64,000 nucleotides of DNA from Antedon mediterranea (GCF_964355755.1 NC_092671.1:40313804-40377803); one strand, 5' to 3'; counted from the stretch's first letter, positions 44,801 through 57,532 are shown. The notes: generated by a model not told the origin, from the sequence alone. A program made the numbers and translations.

Positions 44801-47800
44801 CATGGGCTTACTCGATAGAAGAAGACACAATTATCTTATTTATTTACTTGCTTGATTACTTGCCTGATGATGATGGGTCATTGAAAAGATTTGCAAGTTA
44901 TCTTTTTTTCTGACTGACGTTTGGGGGATATAATAGATTCTCACCTTGTGAGTGAGTGGCCGAGTGGTTAAGACAGTGGAACCGTAATCACGTAGCCAAA
45001 CATCGGCAGGGGTTCGAGGCTCACTCACTCCATGGTTCTGGTGGTAGAACAAGTCTTCTCGGATAAGGACTATAAACCGTAGTCCAGTGTACACAACTTG
45101 CTCGTGTGCACTTTAAAGAACCTAGTACATCTTTCGAGACGAGTAGGGAGTTACCCCGGTGTATTAGTACATCACAGCCACTGATCACCAACTGGGCCCT
45201 CTGGGAGATCAGTCTTTGACTGAAGAAGTCACCCAGTATAAAGATAAAACAAACAAACAAACTCACCTTAAATGCAAAGAAATGGTTAGTGTAAAGTTCT
45301 CCAAAAAGAAATTCAGATCCAGCGTCTGTAAAATCAAGGAAAATGGTAACTTTGTCACCAAGCCAATCGAAGATTTCAAATCCAATGTCAGTTCGCAGTA
45401 CAAACAATCCAAGGAGAAACTGTAAAGCTAAACCCCACAACACGGGACGCCATATTACCTGAGAGAATAAAGACGATTTTAACTAATTAATACAATTTTA
45501 TACTGTAACACAAATAAGTATAACCGGTTCCTCCTAAGTGTGAAGTAGAATTTTGTTTCTCAATATATTGTATCCATCAAACTCAAATTTGTTTTCCCCA
45601 AAAATCACAATCTTTCATTTTGAATAATCAGTCTAATGTATTGATCTGATAATGAGCAATTTTCCTACCTGACCCGGATGTTTTGAGAAGATGTAGGTAA
45701 ACAGGACAAAAATAACCAAACCACCAAAAGAAATGAGCTGTTCAGGAGAATCTTTGACTAAAAACACCAAAATGATGATGAATGCTACCACAAGCAAGAT
45801 ATACAAAGGCCTGCAATAAAACAAATAATCATTATAATTATTGCTAATACTAGACATAAATGATACAATTCATTCATTCATTTATTTGGTCTAAATCATT
45901 GTCAACATAATATGTACAAAAGACAAGAAAATACACACAAAATGGAGTTTTAAAAGGTATGAAACTGCAATAAAACAATATCTTCTTCTCTTTGTACTTT
46001 TATAAATGTGACAAATGTGAGGTTCAAAAATTAAAGATTAGTATAGAAACCGAATAAATATGGACCAACATGGTAGTCGAATAAAAGCCAATTTACACAG
46101 ACGAGCGGTAACGGTAATACAAATATAGAATCTGTTATTTATAATGTTTAAACTGACCACTTTATATGGCTCCAATTATTGTCAACTTTATGTGAAGCCG
46201 GTTTGATCAAGCTCCTCTCAATCTGACTTCCAGCATTATCGCGAATAACCGCATAAATAAAAATAAAAACAGCTATACACGTGAAAATAAGAAGAATCTC
46301 AGCTTCGTCATAATCATACCACAATGCGTAGGCAAAGTAGGCGATGTAAAGTAATGTTAAAAAGATGGCGATGATCCAATGTGTTAACTTCTTGTTTTCA
46401 TTGTAAAAGTCACTTGCTGCCACCTTAGCTTCATCAACAGACTAGAAAAGAACGACATTTCACAATTATTGCTTCAAATAGCCACTTTAATTAGATCTTC
46501 AATCTAAAATTTAAAACTTATTTGAGTGGTCATAACATATATGAATTTGCAGGAAACTAAACCGATCCGTAATATATTATTATCTGTGAGAACGAGAAAA
46601 TGTCGCCCAACCGATATTCAGACCCGGAACCTTCTGCTTAAATTGACGTCCTAACCATTAGACCACTTGGATTATTATAGGTGGTTCAATTTCGACCCTC
46701 GGTGTGGTATGGCGGAACAACATTAGTTCTCAATTGTACGTATGCGCAACAGAGATTATATGAACGGGCTTTTTCGTACTAGAATATCACCAGGCGGTTT
46801 CCTATGGCCTTTATATATATAACGATTATATTATAATATTATAGAATATTACATTATTATTTAAGAGGTAATTCGTAGTCTGTGAAATGTGTGTCAAGGG
46901 CTAATAAACGTTGTATATAATTGTTACTGGTATATGAAACTATCTTAAAACCACAAAAATTTTAAAATCTTAAAACCTTCTTAGCTATAGTACTGCGGTA
47001 ATACATGCATATATTTCTGAATACCAGATTTTCCCACAATAATTTTGAGAAAGTATCTTGTCAAAATCCTACCGCCCAAAATCCTGTTGATTGCTGTGGT
47101 TCCTCTTTGTCTGTTTTTGGTACTGTGTCGATGGCCACATCATCTAGTTTAGCCTGAGACGACGTATGTTGTTGAAGATGAGGCTCACCACCCTTTTCGT
47201 ACCCGTCATTTACATGAGATCCATTTCCACTCGTATTGTACTTTGTCAACTCAATGTCCTGTAACAAAATATAAAAGTTATGAAAAATAATGTATGACAC
47301 ATCGTTCACAAAACTTTGTCGACGTCTATACCCGACAAATTAACAGAAACACTTACGTCATCTGGTGATCCATTTAGTCTCGAATAGCCAAAGCTATCGT
47401 ACTTACTATAAGGCTTGTATAACCTTTTAGTGGCATTATCAGACATCTCATAACAAGCACTTGATCGCAAACAACAACAGTTCTATTAAATCTAAGGCTA
47501 AATTAGTATTCCCGTAATACTGTATTTATGCGGGCATGAATATACTGCTAAGTATAAATGAATGATAATTAAAATCCCATTAATTTAGAATATATTCATT
47601 ATGAACCTTTAATGTTCGCGCACCTTTGACCTGTTTAAGTGATGGGATCATGGGGTAATGGGGGTTGTAGGATAAACACATGAATTATACACATTTTTAG
47701 CCGCATATAGCCCTTGTAGAACGTGACGTGTTAAATGTGATTGATACCGGTATGACAAATTGACGGAGCCTGACGTCACAACAACTTTAATCTCTACCTT

Positions 47801-47973
47801 TCCGCCCTCAATGGTTTGTACACCGAGTTCATTTAAGTACTTCAGGGTTACCATTATTATCGATCAATGTGGGGAAAAATTGGGTTTGGACATTTAATGA
47901 TAAGCTAATGTCAAAGTTCCAACAACAATTTAATTTTTTGGAAAAAATTTGGCTTACTTACGTTAAAAGACAT
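41839..47973 (-). CDS. SLC28A3-like: Concentrative nucleoside transporter (SLC28/CNT), copy B
   Basis: Exons: 47962-47973, 47073-47258, 46158-46441, 45669-45810, 45267-45458, 44585-44746, 43345-43601, 42820-42988, 42556-42714, 42211-42391, 41839-41912, with phases identical to copies A and C, 605 aa. Motifs are [30 protein letters not shown] then [46 protein letters not shown] and GFANIGS. Gln326 and Asn537 match broad-selectivity human CNT3 at nucleobase and ribose contacts. An alternative first coding exon at 47357-47446 (begins [10 protein letters not shown]) also ends in phase 0 before GTAAGT and would give 631 aa, suggesting two promoters. A 5' UTR exon probably ends at 50919 (CAG|GTAAGA). 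Intron 6 contains a 21-bp minisatellite. Intron 7 contains a relic of exon 8. Confidence 0.93.
42030..42150 (+). mobile_element. L2-type retroposon 3' tail remnant
   Basis: AACAGCGCATAGAGAC and TTTTGCGCTATATAAATTT form the short stem and terminus typical of L2/SINE tails in this window. It lies in the last intron of copy B. Confidence 0.45.
43085..43126 (-). pseudogene. Relic duplicate of exon 8 start inside copy B intron 7
   Basis: The minus strand reads poly-T, CACAA, then GAAGAACGAAATATTATTG and AAGCAGCATCAGTA, matching the first 35 bases of exon 8 of copy C (54115 down) better than copy B's own exon 8. The acceptor CAG has become CAA and the similarity stops abruptly, so it cannot be spliced as an exon. 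Confidence 0.8.
43675..44535. repeat. 21-bp minisatellite in copy B intron 6
   Basis: About 40 units of AAATGGTGTAGTTGCTAAATA-like sequence, in places arranged as alternating subtypes (GTTGCCGAATCAACTGGTAT / GTTGCTGAATAAAATGGTGT). It is unrelated in sequence to the intron 6 array of copy A. Exon 6 read-through into it makes a spurious long frame. Confidence 0.95.
44945..45262 (+). mobile_element. tRNA-derived SINE (family 2), plus-strand copy
   Basis: GTGGCCGAGTGGTTAAGAC (A box) and AGGGGTTCGAGGCTC (B box) head, then GGTTCTGGTGGTAGAACAAG, TGCACTTTAAAGAACCTAGT and GTTACCCCGGTGTA, ending in (ACAA)n. It sits in copy B intron 5, ending directly at the exon 5 donor. Confidence 0.88.
46590..46680 (-). 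mobile_element. tRNA-like SINE head or tRNA pseudogene
   Basis: Minus-strand CAAGTGGTCTAATGGTTAGG resembles the tRNA-Glu/Asp D-arm and GGTTCCGGGTCTGAA approximates a B box. Stems do not complete a cloverleaf, so a working tRNA gene is unlikely. In copy B intron 2. Confidence 0.45.
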
Positions 47974-50918
47974 GATTATTCTTGTGTTTGCTGTCTCTCC
48001 TTTCTCAACCAGTATTTCGTTTTAAACCTAAATTGAAAAAAAAAACAAAAAACACAGTAGCATAAAATACATTGTACATATACAACAGAAGTGTAATATT
48101 AGACAGGGTCACTATAATAACCACGAAGTGTTATTATAGGTCTATTCCAGTTTATGTACGATTTTATTTTTAACCTGATCGAAGTAGAACACTATTGAAT
48201 CCGTGCTACGTTCTGTAATGACGTCACATATTTTTGAAAAAATAAAATAATTCCGATGAGAATTATGGATAATAAATACAATACAAGTTACTGATATTCA
48301 TATTTGGTAAACATATCTATATATACTTTTGTATTTTGTACTAGTATAAGCTTTCTTTTAAATAAGCTTATATAACTTTGTTTTAATTATTATTATAAAG
48401 TATAATACTAATCTTGTTCAACAATATATTGTACGGCAATGCTAAACATGCTGTTAGGATATAGTACGTCACTATTCTGTTATATAGGTATTGGTATATA
48501 AAAGATTTGTCTATTCATTATAACTCCATGGTCTGTTCAAATATTGATTTGATGGTGACAATTGGTACAGTTGCTCAATGTAATGGGAGCATAATTTAAA
48601 ATCTTCTAAAACTTTTTACCCGAGTCATTATCATTCCGCTGAGAACCATCGTATACACTTCCCAGATAGGGAGCGAGCGAAGCGAGCTCACCCTTTAGTA
48701 ATTTAAATTCAAATAAGTCGTCCATATTGTTATTCGCTTCATTGCTGTTTTTCTAGTATCTTGAATTAAGTGCAATAAAACCACCCACAAACACAATAAT
48801 ATATTGTGTATACACAGTGTTATTGTTTGCACTAGATAGTAGGGCTACACAGCATGTTGTAAGTACGTTAAGTGGCTGCTACTGTATACTTGTATTATAT
48901 TTTGAAAGTTAGCATTGAGCTATTCATATAGGATTCAACAGAATACATAGAATAATGTCAAACATTACTGTAGGTGTTCAAGCAAATAGACTAATGTGGA
49001 AGTCACAGTAATAATTAGATAAAAATTATATCAACAAGATATTACAATAAAGAACCACATGTTGACGAATCTTACCATTTACAATGAAACTCCTATTCTA
49101 TTCAAAAGAACGTATGGTGTAATCCTTTATCAAACTTTTATATAAAGTTATTGTGTAGGTCGCTAACTTGTATATAGTCACTTTAGGTCACTATCTTTTG
49201 TATAAAGTCACGGTAGGCCGCTATCTTTTACTTTTATAATTGAGTGAGATTTTAGTTTTCCTTGGATATAAGGATTGTGATAAGATTAAATAAGTTTTAT
49301 AAGTTTCTTCTCATTGGTCAATTAGAATAATCGACCTAGGAAGGATCAACAGGATTATTACAATAAGTATTACAGGGTTAGCACGTCAGCTTTCAGGAAA
49401 CTCCGGTTCATGTTCTGCCATTTGATTATGTTAATCATCTACTTCAGAATGGTTTCCGAGAAAAAAACAACTACTGAGTATGCCTACAGATTAAAATATT
49501 TCCACAAATTATAACTAGCTTGTTGTCTGGGTAAATGTATGCTTAGGAAGCATATTGTTTGCCAGAACCGTAAGTGGAACGCTACATGAATAAAGTAACC
49601 GGTTTATTTTCATTGTTGCATTTGTATCTTAATAATTTCTATCTATCATCAATCTATATTAAAAACAATGCTCAAAGTAAAGTTAAATAAAGTTAAACTA
49701 TAAGAAATAGAATAAAAGAGAGGGCCTACATTTTATTGATTTTTTTATTATGTCGGATTATACTGTGATTAATTTAATGGTGTTTCTTTTAATTTATTTG
49801 TACTTTTGATAGATGTCACTGAGCAGATATAATACTTTGTCGTGACGAAATAAACTGCACGTTGGTTAAGTACTATCTTTACTGGAGTGTGTAAAATTAC
49901 AATGAGATCTAACAAAAACTTTTAATTTGAATGATAACGTTGAAAACAGGTCAACTCTTAAGAGCTACCAAAATAGTACACATTCTATTATTGACCCCAC
50001 GGTTCGTCCTGAACAAAATGCTAATTTAAAAGTTTTCGAAAATACTCGTTAATTGTGGTGTATTTGTAGACCAGTTCTGAAATTCGGGGTCATTTTGGTG
50101 GAAATTAAATCTTTTTCATTGGATACAATATTTTACCATTTTTCGTTGTTTAAACATAAACACGCTATGTTTATTCTCCCACAGTAGAACCATGCAGGTA
50201 TAGTTCTATGGTATAGGCCTTAATCCCTCCTTTAAGACATCCCTATTCAGAGGACACTTGTATTAGGGGATGACACCCCTATTCAGGAGAAACTTTTAAG
50301 GAATAACACTCCGATTCAGGAAACTTCTTTATTAAGGGAACAGTGAAACGAACGACGAAACCCTATTTAGGGAACATTTTGATTGATCTGGAAGATATCC
50401 CTCACATATTATACTGTGTATTCTTCTATTTTAATGTCACCGTATATTTATAAATATTTATGTGACTACCATTGGATATTAAAATCTCAATATTGAAATT
50501 TGCATATAGTGTATAGGCCTCAACATTTGATAAAACTTGATAAAACTAGTTTAAAAAATGAGAACAATAATCACCCAATTAAAAAAAGATAGCGACAACA
50601 TCTAGCATAAACGTATCATAAAGCACCAGTAATCACTAATTACAATAAAATACATCATAAAATTCTGCAGTTTAATTTACTACAACTAACTAAAAATACA
50701 AAAACGTAGGCCTATGTTTTGTTTGTAAAGCCTCGGCTAAAAGCAAGTAATGTCGCGGGGAAAAGGGTCAGAAGAGAAGCTGGAAGAAGCTTTTCACCAA
50801 CACAATATCACTTGCAAACTGTCAATTTCTGTTCTGACTGACCCACGAATATAACAAAACACTAAATATAATGTAACTCATCAAATTAGGCCTAAATATT
50901 GAATTCATCTTTTCTTAC
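47974..50918. other. Copy B 5' intron / upstream region
   Basis: The segment to 48028 is probably 5' UTR, bounded by an acceptor-like TTTAG. The rest is AT-rich. Contains GGGAGCGAGCGAAGCGAGCT near 48669, a small TAGGTCACTATCTTTTGTAT-type duplication near 49180, and a degenerate CCCTATTCAGGA repeat at 50225-50365. No gene seen. Confidence 0.45.
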
Positions 50919-51300
50919 CTGTAAAAGTATGGGAATCTGTGCGGTCTTGGAAGGATACTAGACTAAGCTCTACACCTACCCTATCGTACGTTTGTTTGTC
51001 ACAATCGGACCTATTGTCCAATTCTTATGTCGAAACAATAAAAACCCTTTGTAAGTAAAATAACAGTCCAACGAAGCGTTGTCAATTTGATGAATACGTT
51101 CTCCGAGTTTGACGCTTGATCTTTTATAACTTAATACAAAGTTGGATTTTTAAAGTTCAATTGCTTTTTAGTTGGTTACTTGAACAGCCATGGAAGAAAT
51201 TCCTCCATACCTCAACGCGCGCCACCACTACCAAGCAAATGTTACAGGTGTATCACCTGTGCATAGAACAAAGAGCTTCCATGTAATCTATTAATTAGTA
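50919..51300 (-). promoter_or_regulatory. Putative 5' UTR exon and promoter region of copy B
   Basis: A donor-like CAG|GTAAGA ends an exon at 50919. The upstream block 51065-51285 (AATTTGATGAATACGTTCTC, CCGAGTTTGACGCT, GTGCATAGAACAAA) is also found at 59555-59730 ahead of copy C, so the promoter-bearing DNA was copied along with the genes. The transcription start is not located. Confidence 0.5.
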
Positions 51301-52390
51301 CAATAAATGAGGTATAAAGGTCGAAATAAAATTTTTTTTAATTATTGTTATTATAGGAGCATATCATATAAAATATAAAGTTAATTCTAATTTGAATACG
51401 ATCCCTAGTACATCTCATTTATTGTTGTGGTTGATACAAAGGCCGATAACATACTATTGGATCACTAGAGCGGTTAAATTATTTAATAAAAAGAAACTGT
51501 GCGGTTAATTTTTTTTGAAAATATTGACCAGAAAACCAAATAAATCATTAATCTTTGTGAATATATCCAAAGCCAATGAGTCTGATTATTGTTTGCATTC
51601 GTTTTGGAAGTTCTCTTTTGGAAAAACATAAATACAGTGATCGGGAAATGAATGATCTAGCCTATAACAGTATCAATATCCGTCAAACTTCTCATTTAAA
51701 TGCACATTCACTTAAATGGGGCTGAGTTACACTTAATTTAAATAAGTATAAATAAACATTGGTGTGATTTATCTAGTACAATGTATTCAATTATTAGTTA
51801 GTCGATGTTTTCTTTTGTTACAATTAATTGGAGTCACTTTATCTCTTTAAATGACCTTTCATAGCCTTTCCCACAGTTGTTATGTAAGAGGGATGATAGT
51901 CACAACAATATATTTTGAATACTGTTCTACTATAAATAAATTAAAATGTGAAGATATAGCTACTAGTATTATTGAATACTGTTCTACTATAAATAAATTA
52001 AACTGTGAAGATATAGCTACCTGTAGTATTGAGTTTCATATTACATTATTCGAGAATCAGAAAAAACGACAACGACATAGGCCTAATGACATTTCAACTT
52101 TATTGCATTTAAGTTAATACTGATGATACAGCATTAAATTTAAAATTCTTAATTTTAAAAAATGTTTTACTCAAACACGCTAATTAAAATACACTATATT
52201 ATTACTGTTGGTAAAATCTAAGGATATAAAATATATAAATGTTTATCAAATGTATTTTGTCAATATTCTGTCAGAGCGGATTCACATTCGCATATTATTT
52301 CTTAGATAATTTATTCATTTAGTTTATTTACTTTTAGAAATCTTCATCCATAATGCTTCTCCAACTTTATGTTTCAAGTCTCAAATTAGA
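51301..52390. other. Intergenic, copies B to C
   Basis: Matches 61575-62900 in scattered blocks, such as GTTGTGGTTGA and CTAGAG(C/G)G(G/A)(T/A)TTAAATT, showing an ancestral segmental duplication. It also holds a 59-60-bp direct repeat at about 51920-52030 (ATACTGTTCTACTATAAATA). No gene. Confidence 0.55.
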
Positions 52391-55300
52391 TTATGTAACT
52401 GGTACAATCGCTGTCCCGTTCATTATTACCCTTTCAAGATTTTCCTCGTACAAAATTCCTGAAAAAGGTATTCCAATCAAATCAAATAAACATTTATTTC
52501 TTTCGTTTAAAACTATGAGTTTAACAAGAGCGAATGTTGTAAGGTGTGTAGACCAGTTTACAACTTTGTAAGCTATGAGTTTAACAAGATCGAATTTTGT
52601 AAGGTGTGTAGACCAGTTTACAACTTTGTAAACTTTTGTTTGTGAGTTTGGTCAGTAACTCTTGTTAAATCCATAGTTGGCGACTAAAGTTTACAACGTT
52701 GTCAACTGATCTACACACCTGAACAAACTCACTCTTAAACCTATATTTATGGAACACAAGTTTGTCAGGTGTGTAGACCAGTTGACATCTTTGTAAGCTT
52801 GTGTTGTCAACTATGGGTTTAACAAGAAAGAGTTTGGTCAGGTGTGCATGTTTTAGAAGTTTATCAACTTACCGGTCTACACATGAAAACTTTTTTTACC
52901 AAACTCGAATTGCAAACTGAATTGTGCTAGATACTTTCATTTCTATACATACCTGCAATACAAGCGGTCATAAAGGAAGCAATCGTTCCAGCTATTAGAG
53001 CTCGAACTGCAACAGTAGCAAATGCAGCTTTCCGAGTCGGAGCCATTGGAGTAAGCCCTCCAAGTTGAATTCCAATGGAGCCTATACTAGCAAATCCACA
53101 CAAAGCGTATGTAGCGATGACCTCTGACCGCTTCTATTAATATTATCATTATAAAAAAGTGATAATTCAATGTATCACCATTTCCCAAGCCTAGTAATGT
53201 TTTCTTTTTTATTTTTTACACAAAATTATATATTATAATAATTTAGAAGTCAAAAAGTACAATAAAACGTAAGCAGGTTATCACAAGCAAGCAAAATATT
53301 TTGATCTGTGGCACCCTTAAAGCCTGTTTTCCTGTCGACGTTAGTCGACGCTATCGTTCGTTCAACGACCATCGTTTGAAAACGATCAAGTTGAAATGAT
53401 AACGATAGCGAGTACCTTTTCCTGTAAATCGTTACCATTTCAATGTTTACGTAGAAGATCGCTGATTATTGTTAACGATAGCGTCGAATAACGTCGACAG
53501 GAAAACAGGCTTAATTTTAAAATAAATGTAACTGTACTAGCAAAACGCAGAAAACTATACACTATTGATATTGCTAAAATAATTATACTTACTGATATAC
53601 TACCAGCTTCTATGAACTCTGTAAGTCTGAGATATCCAACAAATTCGTTAAGAAATGCCTTAATTCCAATCAACTCGGCAACTTCACGACAATCTTCCCA
53701 TTCTACACCCATTATAAAGGCAACCGGCATGAACACATATGAACAGATCAACTAAACAATAGCAGAACAAGATGATGATAGCATACGTGTAAAACAGTTT
53801 TGTACAACTTTTTCCACCTCGCGCCACTGAAGATTTGGAATATATCACAATGAAAATACAGAAAGACGACAATCGTTTAAACTGAGTTTTAGAGAACATT
53901 TGGGTATCTATATCGGGTACAAATAATAATGAATATTAATAAATACCTCAAAAGTAAGACCTTCAATTCCTACAAGCCCACCAAACCAAGTAAGTATAGC
54001 ATTAAAAAACGCCAAGATGGCTAAGAATGCAATCAGATTAGCTGCGATATTTGCAACAAGTGAGACGGCTGTGGAAGCGCCTACTGATGCTGCTTCAATA
54101 ATATTTCGTTCTTCACTGTGAAAAAAAAGAACGGTTTTCTATCAGAAAAGTTATCAATTTTACTTATTGCTTTCTTATTTCTTAGGCCTACTTTCAATAC
54201 AAGTGACAAAAACTTTTGCAAAATACCAAATAAAGTACAATTCCTCGTCGGTTAAAAATATTATTTAAATAAAAGAATGGAAAATCTGTTGAATTTTCAA
54301 AACAATGCAATATAACCCATCCTCGGAAGCTGAGAGACAACTCCGTCAGTCTCAACATTTCAATGCATACTTCGTTTATGTGTGAACGATAGACACGCTG
54401 GGCCAAGCCGTGACAATGTTAAAAGACACTTACCCTTTTGGTATCTTAACCTGCTCTACAGTCACCATTTTGGATTCTTCTGTTTCTGGCCAGAATAATT
54501 TAGAAATAGCTAGAGCAGCTGGTGCTGACATGACTGATGCACTGATTAAATGCGATGCATCGACACCAAATGAAATGTAAGCACCGAGAACGCTTCCTGC
54601 TATTGTAGAGAACCCTCCTGTCATTATGGCATGGATCTCAGAAAGGGTCATGTCTTTCAGAAATGGCCGAACCATTAATGGTGCTTCGGTCTGGAAAACG
54701 AATAAACATATCGTGTTTAAGTCTTTAATTAAGACATTTCATTATTATTATTGATGCAGTTGCATTGAAATGAGTTCACCCAAAGAGTGTGGGACAATAA
54801 TTCATTTATTTCACAAAAAATATAGATATAATTGAAATATTGTTCAACCTGTACCTGGCCAATGAATATGTTTCCGGCAGCATTGAGTGATTCTGCTGCT
54901 GATGTTTTCATTGTATACTGCATTAGCCAGGCAATTTTCTCGATAACGAACTGCATGGCACCAAGGTAGTATAGTACACTGATGACACTACTGAAATAGA
55001 TCACAACTGGAAGAACCTGGAGGAAAAAGGAAAAATCTTCAGAACTTGGGTAAAGCTATCAAATAAAAGAATATCATGCTGTATTCGATAGAAGAAAGAC
55101 ACAATTATCCTATATTTATTTACTGCACAGCTTACCTTAAATGCGAAAAAATGGTTAGTGTAAAGTTCTCCAAAAAGAAATTCAGATCCAGCATCGGCAA
55201 AATCAAGGAATGTTGTAACTCTCTCTCCGAGCCAGTCGAATATTTTAAATCCAATATCAGTTCGCAGTACAAACAATCCAAGGAGGAACTGTAACGTTAG

Positions 55301-57532
55301 ACCCCACAATACCGGACGCCATATTACCTGGGAGAACAAGTTATTTATCTAACCAAATTACATAATCTTTTTACTTAATTATAACAGTATTCTTATTAAT
55401 TGGTCAGATGTTTACGCTACTCTAACGAGTAAGTAGTAATACTTATACTGCTAGGTACATAAACAAAACACTTGATAATTGTCAGGTGGGACTCGGACCT
55501 ACGACCACCCGAGTATTCTAATATTACCTGAGTGGGATGTTTTGAGAAGATGTAGGTAAACAGCACAAAAATAACCAAACCACCAAAAGAAATGAGCTGT
55601 TCAGGAGAATCTTTGACTAAAAACACCAAAATGATGACGAATGCTACAACAAGCAAGATATACAAAGGCCTGCAATAAAACAAGATAATAATCATTATAT
55701 TAGTTATAGTTGTTATGTATAACAATTATTATTAAACAGTAGGCAAACATCTCTTAGATGACGTGCCCTTATAATGTTTACGTCACCGTTTTGATTTCTT
55801 CTCATCTTGCAATAAAAGAAATGAAAACAAGATCTAGGCGTCTGCTCCTCTTCGCTTGAATGCTTAGAACATTTTGTGGTAATTATAATACTGTAAAACA
55901 TGAATAATGTTTTTCTAAGTACAGGTCATAAGTTACGTACCTAATGCCATTTCGACAAACCACAGTGAAATATGGCATACGGATAGGATCCATACAAATA
56001 ATACTATTACTGTACTATAATTATTAATTAGGCTATTTATCGTTCAATAAACCTGATAACGCGTGGACTTTAAAACCTACCATTTTATATGGCTCCAACT
56101 ATTATTAACTTTATGTAAAGCCGGTTTGATTAAGCTCTCCTCGATCTGACTTCCAGCATTATCGCGAATAACCACGTAAATAAAAATAAAAACAGCTATA
56201 CATGTGAAAATAAGAAGAATCTCAGCTTCGTCATAATCATACCACAATGCGTAGGCAAAGTAGGCGATGTAAAGTAATGTTAAGATGATGGCGATGATCC
56301 AATGTGTTAACTTCTTGTTGTCATTGTAAAAGTCACTTGCTGTCTTCTTAGCTTCATCAACAGACTATAAGAGGAGAAAATGTTAGTACAGTATTTCTCG
56401 CTTCACTTTCAAGTTAGGAATAACACATTTTTTTAGGATGATGACTTATAGAGGCTCACATATCATAATTATATATAAACACAATTTTATTTCCATCTTG
56501 CTACCAGCATCAATCAATCAGGTCAAGTCAAGTTCAATAAAAATTTATTTTAAAATGGTCATTTTTTTTCTTTACAAACAATATTATATCAATAAACAAT
56601 AATCAACAATGTATACAAGACCATTTTAGGGATCAAAATTAGAAGTTAAAATTGTCTCACAATGACCCCCAAAATAAAGAAGAAGAGAAGAGAACATAAC
56701 GGTACCATTAACACAACACATAAAACGCATAAAATGAATTAAAATGTACAATGCGCATAATATTTAGTAGTCATTGGTTGGATAACTAGATAAATATGTT
56801 CATATGCATTCTAAATGAGCTTACAGTATTTAAATGAATTACGGTAGTTGTTTCGTTTCAATGAGATCGTCATTGACCATGGAAAATGAAACATTCAATA
56901 AAGACTGGTACTAATACGTTGGGACACAATGAAACGTCGTGTGTAAGAAAAACACACATAATCAGAATAAAATTTACCGTCCAAAATCCAGTTTTCTGTG
57001 GTGGTTCAACTTTGTCTATTTTTGGTAATGTTGCAATGATGACGTCATCTAGATTAGGCCGAGACGATACAGGCCTATGGTGTTTGGTAGGCCGCTCAAC
57101 TTCTTCATCATCATATCCCTTGTTCACAGATCCGACATCTTCATTGACACTTGTTAATTCAATATTCCCCTGTCATAAAAGATATGTTTTTAAATATTAT
57201 CTTAACAGTAGAAAATGACTAATGACTGGTTATGAACATACCGAGGTTACTACATCCGAATATGAATATATAATAGGCCTATATGATATAATAGCCCATC
57301 GTAGAGAAAACAAATCAGAACTGAATGCTATGCTCTCCTCGTTGTACTGTTAAGCTCTGTCTACACTATCAAACTTTATGTGACAACAAAATGGGATATG
57401 ACATAATATTAGACATGCCATAATATCACTACCATTATTTGGGCATATCACTTTTTTGTCAAACTAGTTTGATAGTGTAGACAGAGCTTAAGAAATAATA
57501 TGTTATCCACTTACGTTGACAGATGCATTCAT
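52391..57532 (-). CDS. SLC28A3-like: Concentrative nucleoside transporter (SLC28/CNT), copy C
   Basis: Exons: 57515-57532, 56978-57169, 56081-56364, 55528-55669, 55136-55327, 54855-55016, 54434-54690, 53947-54115, 53593-53751, 52953-53133, 52391-52458. The coding sequence is 607 aa with phases as in A and B. It is closest to copy B (exons 3-8 almost identical). Motifs include [17 protein letters not shown] then [34 protein letters not shown] and NEFVGYL. Gln330 is retained in the nucleobase site, but the ribose-site motif reads GFASIGS, with Ser541 in place of the conserved Asn (AGT codon, two base changes from B's AAC). A 5' UTR exon probably ends at 58093. Intron 6 is only 164 bp, lacking the minisatellites of A and B. 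Confidence 0.93.
52510..52870. repeat. Direct and inverted repeats downstream of copy C exon 10
   Basis: A 65-bp direct duplication containing GTAAGGTGTGTAGACCAGTT at 52538 and 52599, followed by inverted copies (AACTGATCTACACACCTGA near 52700) and further degenerate copies to 52870. Related to the MITE at 63311. Confidence 0.65.
53317..53514. mobile_element. TTAA-bounded MITE
   Basis: TTAA at both ends and arms AGCCTGTTTTCCTGTCGACG / CGTCGACAGGAAAACAGGCT. The interior is itself rich in CGAT/ATCG inverted motifs. 198 bp in a copy C intron. Confidence 0.88.
56520..56715 (-). mobile_element. Retroposon 3' end remnant
   Basis: TCAAGTTCAATAAAAATTTA followed by CACAATGACCCCCAAAATAA; in minus orientation it looks like a LINE/SINE 3' UTR with a simple tail. 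No coding part. In copy C intron 2. Confidence 0.35.
57350..57491. mobile_element. TTAA-bounded MITE
   Basis: Near-perfect arms TTAAGCTCTGTCTACACTAT and its complement ending at 57491, continuing to CAAACT / AGTTTG. 142 bp, immediately downstream of copy C exon 1 (in intron 1). Confidence 0.92.

Noticed and set aside
44294-44830. 178-codon minus-strand ORF
   Set aside because: It is exon 6 of copy B read through its donor (CAG|GTCAG) into the intron 6 minisatellite. The correct exon ends at 44585.
44945-45020. tRNA-Ser/Leu gene
   Set aside because: A and B boxes are good, but the acceptor and anticodon stems do not pair and a related copy with a long body exists at 8690-9004, so it is a SINE.
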